From Toxorhynchites rutilus septentrionalis (lineage: Eukaryota; Arthropoda; Insecta; Diptera; Culicidae): a stretch of 64,000 nt of DNA. A program made the translations under genes and the position numbers. Under the pieces are notes generated by a model. That model ran no database searches. It saw nothing but the letters and a program-made list of their open reading frames with translations, and was not told where the DNA came from. Shown here piece by piece: positions 55,484 through 64,000 of this stretch. Positions within the stretch are counted from its first letter, which is position 1. The number at the start of each line of letters is the position of its first letter. The DNA lies in contig NC_073746.1 of the NCBI RefSeq assembly GCF_029784135.1, forward strand, positions 143,534,556 through 143,598,555. Reading direction: 5' to 3'.

Positions 55484-57621
55484 TCAGTGATGGAAATAAA
55501 GTAAAGATCAAATGTTGGAAACGATATTCTAAAGAATCCTTGTCTCAGCTTGTGTCGGCAAGCCTGGATTTTGTGGCAATGACTGGACATCTGAATGATA
55601 AAGCAGCTGTTCTAACTAATATTTTGAGAGAGTGTACGAATAAATTAGTAGTTGAAAAACATATTGATTTGAGCAATTCGAACAGCTGGTACTCTTTGGA
55701 TCTGATGCGCCTCAAACGCAAAAGAGACAAAAAGTACAAAAAGTTTTTGAGAACTAATTCAGAAAACCATTGGAACATGTACACCTTAGCGCGGAACATA
55801 TATTCACGGGCCTTGAAAAAGACTAGATGTGAATATATACAGAGGAAAATCGATGAACATCAAAATAATAGTAAAGGGCTATGGAGAATATTAAAAACAT
55901 TATTAAATTCGAAAAATAGTATACCGCGTTCCATAGTTTTCGGAGGGTCAGAAGAACAGTCAGACCAAATTATTGCAGAGAAATTTAACAGTTATTTCGT
56001 TAATAGTGTTCTGCTGATCAACCAAAGTATTGCGTTGGTCAGAGAACCTGACGAAATAATACAGCCGATTACTATCAATAGCAGACTAGATTGTTTTTCA
56101 CCTATCACTTTTGTTGAATTGAAAGGTATCTGTTTTTCATTGCAAAAATCGGCTGGTACCGATAATGTCAACGCGAAAGTGATTCAAGATTGCTTTCACA
56201 TCATTGGACACGATCTGCTGGACCTGATAAATGACTCTTTACGAACTGGGCACGTGCCAAAGGTTTGGAAGGAATCCCTTGTGATTCCAATCCCCAAAGT
56301 TAATAGGACGGATAAAGCCGAAAAGTACCGCCCTATTAACATGCTGCACATATTAGAGAAACTGGTAGAACTTGTTGTGAATGGTCAGCTGATACATTTT
56401 ATAGATAATAACAGTTTGCTAATTCCAGAACAGTCGGGATATCGAGAGGGACACTCTTGTGAAACCGCGCTGAATCTGGTATTAGCAAAATGGAAAGAGA
56501 ATATCGAGGCGAAAGAGACTATATTTGCGGTATTTCTGGATCTTAAACGCGCTTTTGAAACAATTTCTAGGCCCTTATTGTTACAAACACTGAAGCGCAT
56601 TGGAATTGTAGGGATGGCGTACAAATGGTTTGAAAGCTATTTGTGCGATAGAACTCAAAAGACTCGTTTCAACGATTCTGTTTCCGATCCCATTGGCAAC
56701 TCACTCGGGGTGCCACAGGGAAGTGTTTTAGGGCCCATTTTGTTTATTTTATACATAAATGATCTGCGACGAATTTTACGATACTGTGACATTAATTTGT
56801 TCGCGGATGATACTGTCCTGTTCATCGCAGCTAAGGATATAAAAGAAACCGCGGAACACATAGACGAAGATTTGCATTCTCTGGCTCAGTGGCTTAAATT
56901 TAAACAATTAAAGTTAAATGTTGGCAAAACAAAATACATGCTCATTTCTGCAGCAAACTCCAGTATTGACGTAAATTTTGAAATAGATGGTGAGACATTA
57001 GAACGCGTGAAAGAAATCAAATACTTAGGAGTTATTATTGATGACACGTTAACTTTCAAGTCTCACATCAATAATGTCATCAAAAAGATTGCCAAGAAGT
57101 ACGGCGTTTTGTGTCGTTTGAAGAAAGAGTTGACAATAAACAGTAAAATTAAATTGTATAAATCATTGATTTCACCGCACATAGATTTTTGCTCGTCGAT
57201 CCTCTTCCTTGCAAATAATACACAATTAACGAGATTGCAGCGTTTACAAAATAAAGTAATGCGTTTGATTTTAAGATGTAGTAGATACACTTCCTCCAGT
57301 TTGATGTTGGACGCGCTACAGTGGCTATCTGTGAAGCAGAGAATTTATTACATGACAATGGTGTTCATCTTCAAAATTTTGAACGATATGCTGCCTCGAT
57401 ATTTGTGTGATCGAATTGAAAGAGGAAGTGATGTTCATAGATACAATACAAGAAACGCGAATGATGCAAGAACACCCAACTTTATGTTTAGTAGGTCGCA
57501 GAACTCGTTGTTATATAAAGGTATAAATTTCTTCAATTCGATGCCCAGAGAAATTAAACGTGCGGCAACAATGGCAGAGTTCAAGAAAATGTGTATTTCA
57601 CACGTAAAATCTGTTTTGTAA
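55484..57621 (+). CDS. L2/CR1-type reverse transcriptase, intact C-terminal part of ORF2
   Basis: Reads without a stop for over 700 codons, so truncation is recent. Visible RT blocks: SAGTDNVNAKVIQD, VIPIPKVNR...YRPINMLHILEKL, EQSGYREGHSCETAL, FLDLKRAFETIS, LGVPQGSVLGPILFILYIN, and FADDTVLF with both catalytic Asp, then LNVGKTKYMLI and the C-terminal domain ending SHVKSVL. The endonuclease is missing. The GYREGHSCETAL and VPQGSVLGP signatures fit the Jockey/CR1/L2 side rather than LOA. The open frame starts upstream at 55423, but its first residues come from SINE sequence. Confidence 0.88.
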
Positions 57622-57730
57622 ACAGGTTTTATAATTTTTCCTAAATCATTCATTTATGTTTGCAATTGATAAAAATTAATAAAATTTATTTACAGGTTAA
57701 ACTACCATGTTCGTACTGATGATGATGATT
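55484..57730 (+). mobile_element. L2/CR1-type LINE, 5'-truncated
   Basis: Begins abruptly inside the linker after the endonuclease domain and runs through the RT to a 3' UTR that ends in GATGATGATGATT. A microsatellite-like tail of GAT units is typical of L2/CR1-type LINEs. No RNase H. Confidence 0.8.
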
Positions 57731-57899
57731 TTTTTTTTTTTGTTTTGTTTATGTATATTGTAAAAAAAAAAGTAATAAGCGTTGTCTACGAGAGTTTGAG
57801 CCTCGCGCGCGTTTGGTCGGCCTGGACTATGTTAATGGAACACTGGCAGAACACTGATATATAATGAAATTTTTATGTGGGTCTGAAGTGGAAACTGGA

Positions 57900-58150
57900 A
57901 TGGGGATAGCTCATTCAGAATTGTCGTAAACTATCTTATCATAAGATGGTTATATCGAGTATTTGTGAATGTGGCAGATCTCTATCATGTTCTAAGTAGA
58001 CACTTTTAGATATTGGGTTCGATTCCCAATCTGTCAAGGATCTTCCCGGGTTGGAAATTTTCTTGACATGCCTTAAAAAAACTTTGGGTCTGAAGTTGGG
58101 ATTATCATTATGATAATGTCGATAAGGATAGGACCATTGTTTTTCTTTTA
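57900..58150 (+). repeat. tRNA-derived SINE, third family
   Basis: A B box GGTTCGATTCC at 58016-58026 is followed by AATCTGTCAAGGATCTTCCC and GGGTTGGAAATTTTCTTGACA, a layout found in other mosquito SINEs. An A-box is not clear. Single copy in the window. Confidence 0.5.
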
Positions 58151-58304
58151 AAGTTTTTGCCTATTTATGATGTTCGATTAATAGAAATTCATGCCTGCAA
58201 CAGAGTCAGTTCGCTGTTTTGTTTTATAATACTGATATCTTAATTTGGTTAAATATAAATATTATCTATTAGATAAATCGGCCAGTTCAAACCTTTGTAG
58301 GGGT

Positions 58305-58537
58305 ATGAGGTGGGTCATCATCATCATCATCATCATTTATCAATACATAGTTGAGATTTCTTATGCCAAATAACACGCCTTGAATGTATTCCGAGGGGCA
58401 AGCTCTAGAAAACGCGTGACCACAGTGCAAGTCGGAAGAAATTTCTTTGACGAAAAATCCCCCGACCAGAACGGGGATGGAACCCGAACACCCGACATGA
58501 TCGTGTGAGACGCTAACCACTCGGTCACGGGTGCACT
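58305..58537 (-). repeat. tRNA-derived SINE family A, copy with GAT-type tail
   Basis: On the minus strand CACCCGTGACCGAGTGGTTAG (tRNA-Ser-like A-box region) then GTTCGGGTTCCATCCCC (B box), GAAATTTCTTCCGACTTGC, GTGGTCACGCG, GAAATCTCAACTATGTATTG and a tail of seven GAT units. The copy at 60282 ends in a GAA-rich tail instead and has an extra 3' segment, so two subfamilies are present. Confidence 0.85.
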
Positions 58538-58710
58538 TGCCACCGGAATAGCGTTCGAGCTAAATTTTCAATGCAATGACATGAAACAAATTGTGACATA
58601 CGATAGGACTAGGGTATTGTTCTGCGAGGGCGATAATGAATCATCAATTAATTATCAACAACTGATTCTACAATTTGAAATACCAAACGATCAAACCATT
58701 CTACTAAATA

Positions 58711-59561
58711 GTTATTTCCAGGGCCTGAAATCTTCGAAGGTGAAAAATGAGGACCGACTCTACTCCCAGTAGCTTCGTTTCGACTAGAACTGCTTCGGCA
58801 GTCGCCGCCAACAAAAAATGACTTGACTAGAAAATGAATTGACTAGCGCTGACTAGCGAGGATGACTGGTGACCTAGTCCAGTCAGTGGTTATTTTAACT
58901 GACTCGACTAATGAATACAAATCTGCCTCTTCATTCAACTGACTTCAATCCACATTTCCATTTCCCCCTGATACTAATTTTGTACCAGCGTACGCCTGTT
59001 CATATACAGAGGAACGAAAACTTAATTCCTGATGCAAAAAAGTAGTTACCCTATCAAAGGACGGTTTTTTTTCTACCCATCGTGAACTCAAACCAACGAA
59101 CTTAGACATTTATCAAGTATGCTATAAAGGTCCTCGCATTAGTATTAGTTAGTATTAGGCGTGCAAAATAGCGCACACACACACACACTGCACTCTATTT
59201 TATACGTGTGAGTAGTTTTCGTGTACGCTACAAAAAAAAATCTAGCTCACCTGTAGCGTTTGTCAAACCACGGTGAACTCAAACATCGATGCATGCAAAC
59301 GTGCATGGGAAAGAGAGAGAGAGGAACGAATTCGTTTTGGGGGAAGTCACTTCAAGATGCAATGAGGACAATTTGACTGGGAAGAATGGAATGATATAGT
59401 CGAGTCGGTAGAGGGAGATAGCGACTAAACGCCCGACTGACTGTTCAGTCGTTTTGGCGGAGAAACTGCGTGAAGAGCCATAAATCATTTACCGACTGAC
59501 TATGGATGTAGTCAGTGGGTTAGTCAACCGACTATCCTCAGTTGACCCCCCTGGTTGTTTC
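58711..59561. mobile_element. hAT-type MITE, 835 bp, copy 2
   Basis: Element 58719-59553, beginning CAGGGCCTGAAATC and ending ACCCCCCTG. Flanks gttatttc (58711-58718) and gttgtttc (59554-59561) match at 7 of 8. It aligns over its full length to 5557-6394. Confidence 0.85.
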
Positions 59562-60281
59562 CAAAATTCACAGCATTATAAAATAATATCCGAAGTTATA
59601 AACAAGCGACTTGAATAAAATAAAAGCGTAGTTCTACGTCAACAATGCGGTCGTGTCTTGGACACAACCTCTTATAATTTTTTTCCATTTGGCAGCTACC
59701 TCCCAAAACAATGAGTTATCACGAGTTATTACAGTACCATGCATTCTAAAGTGATATCCGAAATAATAAAACTAATTCGATATTCCAAATCATATTTGTC
59801 AATTGATCCCTTGGTGAAGTCCTACGTCTCTGCGGTTATGTCCCCGACATAAGCCACCCGTTTTTGTTTATTATGGATAAAGTTATTGTGAAAATGCAAT
59901 GAAATCTATAGCAAAAAAGATAAATTAGAGTCAACACGATGTGTTCTATGTGTTTCAACAACATCGAGTAATAATTTTCATTCAAATTTTAACAATTGAA
60001 AATTGTTTTTTGATCTGAGAATCTGATAGAGAGTAAGTTGCTCTACGAATACGGATGAATTCTTTTCACGTTTACTATGCGACAAGGCAATGTAGTCACA
60101 TTTGCATAAAATGGTTGAGTTTAAACGGATTCAAGAATGCAAAAGTCGATATCGATCGACTCGTAAAATTCGATCGAGCTTCAAATCTATCGGATTCCGG
60201 AATATGAATGACTGTTCGATACCACAAGTATGGTTAATGGCCCATGCGGTAATCTGAAACTCATATCGCCTCATATCGTGC
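59562..60281. repeat. repeat fragments with CTACGTC motifs
   Basis: GCGTAGTTCTACGTC (59626-59640) opens a block with CGTGTCTTGGACACAACC, and GTCCTACGTCTCTGCGGTTA with TGTCCCCGACATAAGCC (59819-59860) recurs at 44526-44570. No gene. Confidence 0.5.
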
Positions 60282-60531
60282 ACCCGTGGCCGAGTGGTTA
60301 GATTCTCACATTATCATGTTCGGGTTCGATTTCCGTTCTGGCCGGAGGATTTTTCGTCAGAGAAATTTCCTTCGACTTGCACTGTGGTCACGGAAAACAT
60401 TCAAGGCTTAAGGCTTAAGAAATCTCAACTAAGTATTAATAATGACGCTAATCAATACATACGTTGAGACGGCAAAAGTTCCACAGGGAACGTTAACGCC
60501 ATTCAAGAAGAAGACGAAGAAGAAGAAGATC
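60282..60531 (+). repeat. tRNA-derived SINE family A, complete copy
   Basis: GTGGCCGAGTGGTTA (60286-60300, A box of tRNA-Ser type) and GGTTCGATTTCCG (B box, ~60324), then the body, ending GTTAACGCCATTCAAGAAG and GAAGAAGAAG. The flanks share only ATCGCCT. The tRNA-like head, composite body and GAA-rich tail resemble the Feilai type of Aedes SINEs (family-level comparison from memory). Confidence 0.85.
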
Positions 60532-60667
60532 GCCTTGCATGGCAGATGGAATATGTACGAAGCGTTTTCGTAGAGATTTCACCGACGACACGATCATATG
60601 CGTAGGTAATGATAATGGCGGACAATCATTCACAAATATCAACACGACGTAGACATTAACATTGAAA

Positions 60668-61289
60668 AGAGGTATAGAGGGCAACGAGCGAGCAGATGAA
60701 CTTGCCAGGAACGGCTCAAACTTACCATTCACTGGTCCAGAACCATTCTGTGGACTTTCTGACTGTGTGTTGAAAAGTGAGCTGAATAAATGGGAAGACC
60801 GGGAAGTGACAGCCAATTGGATGGCTGCAGAACTTAAACAGGTGAAAAAATGTATTGCCCCGAGTATTAATATAACGCTAAGCCTTAGTAAGAAAGACTT
60901 CAGCACATTCACTGGTCTTGTAACAGGACACTGCCCGAGTAAATACCATCTTAAGAACATAGGCTTAGCACAAGATGATATATGTCGCTTTTGTAATGCC
61001 GAAAGCGAAACCTCGGAACATTTACTCTGTAACTGCGGAGCTCTAACTAGACGCAGACTTCAACACCTTGATAAAGCTATTCTGGAGCTCAAGGAAATTT
61101 GGTCTGCGTCGCCGATCAGTATTATAAATTTTATTAAACAGATTATTCCTGATTGGCACCTATCTCGCTTTAGCTTTCAGTCTACTCCTTCATCAATAAG
61201 TAGTAGATAAGTTTGAAGTGTAGTATAAAAAGGGGTATACCACAATAGTTCAAAATAGTGGACGCAGTGGTTCACACCCAACAGGGAAA
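60668..61289 (+). pseudogene. LOA element 3' fragment (RNase H end, CCHC knuckle, 3'UTR)
   Basis: 5'-truncated copy: GIEGNERADELARNGSN onward, matching the end of the frame at 51338-55063 through CRFCNAESETSEHLLCNC to the stop at 61210, then the 3'UTR GGGGTATACCACAATAG and CACACCCAACAGGG plus A tail. The 181 codons are open. It supplies the empty site for the pogo-like insertion at 62053. Confidence 0.9.
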
Positions 61290-61984
61290 AAACATTGAAA
61301 ATCGTTGAGTAGTACTAAAGCAATCAATGCTCATATTAATTTTGAGGTCTGCAGATCGGTGAAGAGCAATTAATACATTTGTTAGTCCGTGAATAGAGGA
61401 AGCAATCTGGCTGTGTTTCAAATTTAGAATACCGATGTGAACACTTCTCGGTTGAATAACAACGACATAAGAATGCGGCTTCAAATAGGCCGGTACATCA
61501 GCTTCATTTGAATTGTCTGACGTATCATTGGTTTCCCAATTCATGAATGTTTGGTAGTAACGCACCCCCTTAACGCGCTCCTGCGTTTACAACACAGCGA
61601 ACGGACAGAACGGATTATGGCAGAGAGTGAGTGCCCTCACTGAATGAACCATCATCGTCATCACCTACACCAGCGATACTCAACCTGCGGCCCGGTTAGC
61701 TCCTTTGGTTAGCCCACCTGATGTTTTCACTAAAGAGCTTCATTTTTCATTTTTCATAATGTTTGTTTCTCGCCGGTTATAATTTCGTAGTTTTTTTTTT
61801 GTTTTCGGCCCGCGACACCACGCCTAGCATGTGTTTGTGGCCCCGCTGAAAAAAAAGTTGAACACCACTGACCTACACTATCACCGACGATGATTGAACA
61901 AAGGACCTTTGTATGCCGGGATATAAAAGCCAGAATCCTCTAAAAAGGAAATAATTGTGTTGCGCAAAAATGGTCGAAGAATAA
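61290..61984. other. non-coding, nothing recognised
   Basis: AT-rich. CCACCTGATGTTTTCAC and GGCCCGCGACACCACGCC (~61690-61830) resemble the ends of hAT elements that begin with 'cagcgatactcaacctgcggcc' type sequence, a pattern seen in many insects, but I could not delimit an element. Confidence 0.35.
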
Positions 61985-64000
61985 TTGTTAGTCTTTTTTT
62001 CCCCTGTTGGGTGTGAACCACTGCGTCCATTATTTTGAACTATTGTGGTATAGGGTAACACGGGGTGATTTGGTCATATGGGGTGATTTGGACCATCCCT
62101 TTATCTCAATAATTACGGCTTAACTTGGATTTTTATAATGTCATTTCCTTCTATTGTTGAACCGTACGTACCAAAAGTAAAAAAAACTTTGGTAAACCTT
62201 CACAAGTAGAGGGAAACGGTAGCATGAACTCAGCAAGCACTTTGATCGTCAAAAAATGTGAGTTTTCCGATAGTGGTTTTAAGGTTTTTCCCGCTAATTA
62301 AACAAATTTTTCGTGTATTGTGCAGTAAAGTTCTGTTCGCCTACAGAAGAGGAACAATTTGATGTAGCGAAACTGTAAGTTTGATAACAATTAATGAAAT
62401 TAATTGCATTTTAATTTTTACGTGTTGTGTGGGGTGACATGGACACGTTTCTGTGGAGTGATGTGGTCCTACATGTTTGAGACTTTTCTTTGGTCTAATT
62501 GATTCCAGATGCCGCTGAATTACAAAAATAGGATGGACAGACAACGTTGGAAGAAGGATGAGCTTGAAAGAGCAACGCAGGCCATCGAGAACGGATTTTC
62601 TTTGACCAAGCATCAAAAGTGTTTGAAAATGCTCGACCAACAGTGAAAAGATTCATGCAAAATTCGAGATGGTGTCAATCCAACTTTTCTGGTCTGAAAT
62701 CTGGTCAAGACACCTGGGATCCTAAAACATTGAACATTATCCTAAAATACTTTACATAAACATAAGTATGTTTTTTTCGATGAAACACACACTGGACCAA
62801 ATCACCCCACAGACGGTCCAAATCACCCCGCATCAAATTTTATTGTCCAAAAATCATCTATTTTATTTTATGATAGATTTGGTAGATTGAAGCTTTATAT
62901 AATGATTAAACATTATTTATTGGGAGAAAACAAGTGTAGCTCAGTATACAATGTGACATTTTTTTATTTAGACCGTATTGGTTTGGAAATATTAGGCGAT
63001 TTGCTTAGGTAGTCCAAATCCCCCCCTTTTCCCCTACCCCTTTTTTTATACTTCAAAGCAGTTACAGAGCAAATGTTCCGAGGTTTCGTTTTCGGCATTA
63101 CAAAAGCGACATATACCATCTTGTGCTAAACCTATGTTCTTAAGATAGTATTTACTCGGGCAGTGTCCTGTTACAAGACCAATGAATGTGCTTAAGTCTT
63201 TCTTATTAAGGCTTAGCAGCTGTTGAGTAATTTTAATACTCGGCGTAATTAATCCAATTGCCAAGCGTAATTAATCCAATTGCCAGTGACATCCAATTGG
63301 CTGTCACTTCCCGGTTTTTCCCATTTTTTCAGCTCGCTTTTCATCACACAGTCGGAGAGTCCACAGAATGGTTCTGGACCAGTGAATGGAGAGTTTGAGC
63401 CGTTCCTGTTAAGTTCATCTGCTCGTTCGTTGCCCTCTATACCGCAATGGCCAGGAATCCAGTACAATTGTACCGAAATTATCTAACTTAATTGTCGTAA
63501 AAGGGAAATGCATTCCCAGACAATTTTTGAAGAGCATTTAGAGCTTTAAGTGCCGCTTGACTGTCAGAGAATATGCAGATGTTAGCATGTCTATACTTTC
63601 ATTTGAGGCAGACATTTAGACATTCTATTATTGCAGCTATTACTGCCTGAAAAACTGTTGGCCAGTTTCCCATAGTCACAGAGATTTTTGTTCTGGAACC
63701 ATACACTCCAGCACCTGTTCTGATTCCCATTTTCGACCCATCAGTGTAGAACATGATTGAACCATTACGAACGTTGGGGCCAACTTCATCCCATACTGAG
63801 CGAGAATGTTCGATCACTCTGTATGGAATGTCATAATTGGTCCTAGGTTCCGTCCAATCATCGTTCATCTATGAGGCTGGTCCAATGGGTAAAAGATTCA
63901 AGATGCTCAAGTGACCATTTTTGTTCCCGTCTAGTATTTTTTTCCACCTTTTAAGCTTCCGAGCGCTCTACCTGAACATATTGGTTCAAAGGTACCAGGT
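61985..64000 (-). pseudogene. LOA element copy, minus strand, interrupted and deleted
   Basis: From the window edge leftwards: RNase H part (TDGSKMGIRTGAGVYG at ~63720, SDSQAALKAL ~63570, GHCGIEGNERADEL ~63440), CRFCNAENETSEHLLC (~63090), then a deletion from CNC into the 3'UTR, a pogo-like element (62053-63034), and the rest of the 3'UTR with its A tail (62050-61985). Stops and a frame break (~63600) show decay. It continues past 64000. Confidence 0.88.
62051..63036 (+). mobile_element. 982-bp internally deleted pogo-like element, TA duplication
   Basis: Element 62053-63034. The left end GGGTAACACGGGGTGATTTG and subterminal box GGGGTGATTTGG mirror the end at 1869. The right end is degraded (TTTTCCCC). 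TA on both sides (62051-62052, 63035-63036). It holds the first ~45 codons of the transposase (MPLNYKNRMDRQRWKKDE, start 62509) followed by frame loss, then the right-end sequence shared with 38680-39157. The central part of the transposase gene is deleted. Confidence 0.9.

Noticed and set aside
58480..58537. tRNA-Ser gene on the minus strand
   Set aside because: The A and B boxes are tRNA-like but no acceptor stem can be formed and the sequence continues into a SINE body shared with 60282-60530.
60282..60360. tRNA gene on the plus strand
   Set aside because: Same reason: it is the tRNA-like head of a SINE, without a cloverleaf.

Overview
The window looks like nuclear DNA of an insect, most likely a mosquito (inference). 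It is AT-rich, its genes carry short GT-AG introns, and most of the sequence is layered transposable elements of kinds common in Culicidae: an ITmD37E-type Tc1 element, a LOA/Lian-type LINE with RNase H, tRNA-derived SINEs, pogo-like and Harbinger-like elements, and hAT MITEs. No bacterial or organellar features were seen.

Host genes. Two intact protein-coding genes are supported. The minus strand at 11511-16195 carries a 7-exon gene for a long MPN/JAMM protein with an N-terminal RAMA domain (MPND / Drosophila CG4751 type); I assembled a 1378-residue product whose phases agree at every junction. The plus strand at 27831-28632 carries a 3-exon gene for COP9 signalosome subunit 8. Decayed pieces of other host genes lie between them: the C-terminal exons of Nup98-96 (17.2-17.9 kb, introns kept, stops in frame), a first-exon-like piece of NHP2 (24.96-25.11 kb), a p66/simjang-like helix exon (24.05-24.18 kb), and two histone H2A pseudogenes with histone 3' stem-loops (42.6-44.4 kb).

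Mobile elements, left to right. At 1-1869 is the 5' half of a pogo-like transposon with an open transposase frame. Two related ~836-bp hAT-type MITEs lie at 5.56 and 58.72 kb. A decayed CR1-group LINE (PHD-finger ORF1 plus endonuclease) lies at 7.56-10.06 kb. A 2956-bp terminal-inverted-repeat element with TTA target duplication (16538-19493) encloses the Nup96 fragment. A 490-bp hAT MITE (20572-21061) has a perfect 8-bp duplication. A 2990-bp element with GTCCACGTGGAC boxes (30302-33291) is inserted in a SINE and carries a deleted mariner and a Tc1-like remnant. An ITmD37E-type element (36590-37854) has a full-length open transposase that lacks the first catalytic aspartate. At 44.8-47.3 kb are stacked repeats and SINEs. 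At 51.3-55.1 kb is a nearly complete LOA-type LINE with one in-frame stop, followed by an L2/CR1-type reverse transcriptase (55.5-57.6 kb). From 60.3 to 64.0 kb there are SINE and LOA fragments, one of them interrupted by a deleted pogo-like element for which a paralogous empty site is present in the same window.

The host genes do not form a functional cluster. What ties the window together is the insertion history, several steps of which can be dated relative to each other from target-site duplications and empty sites visible here.
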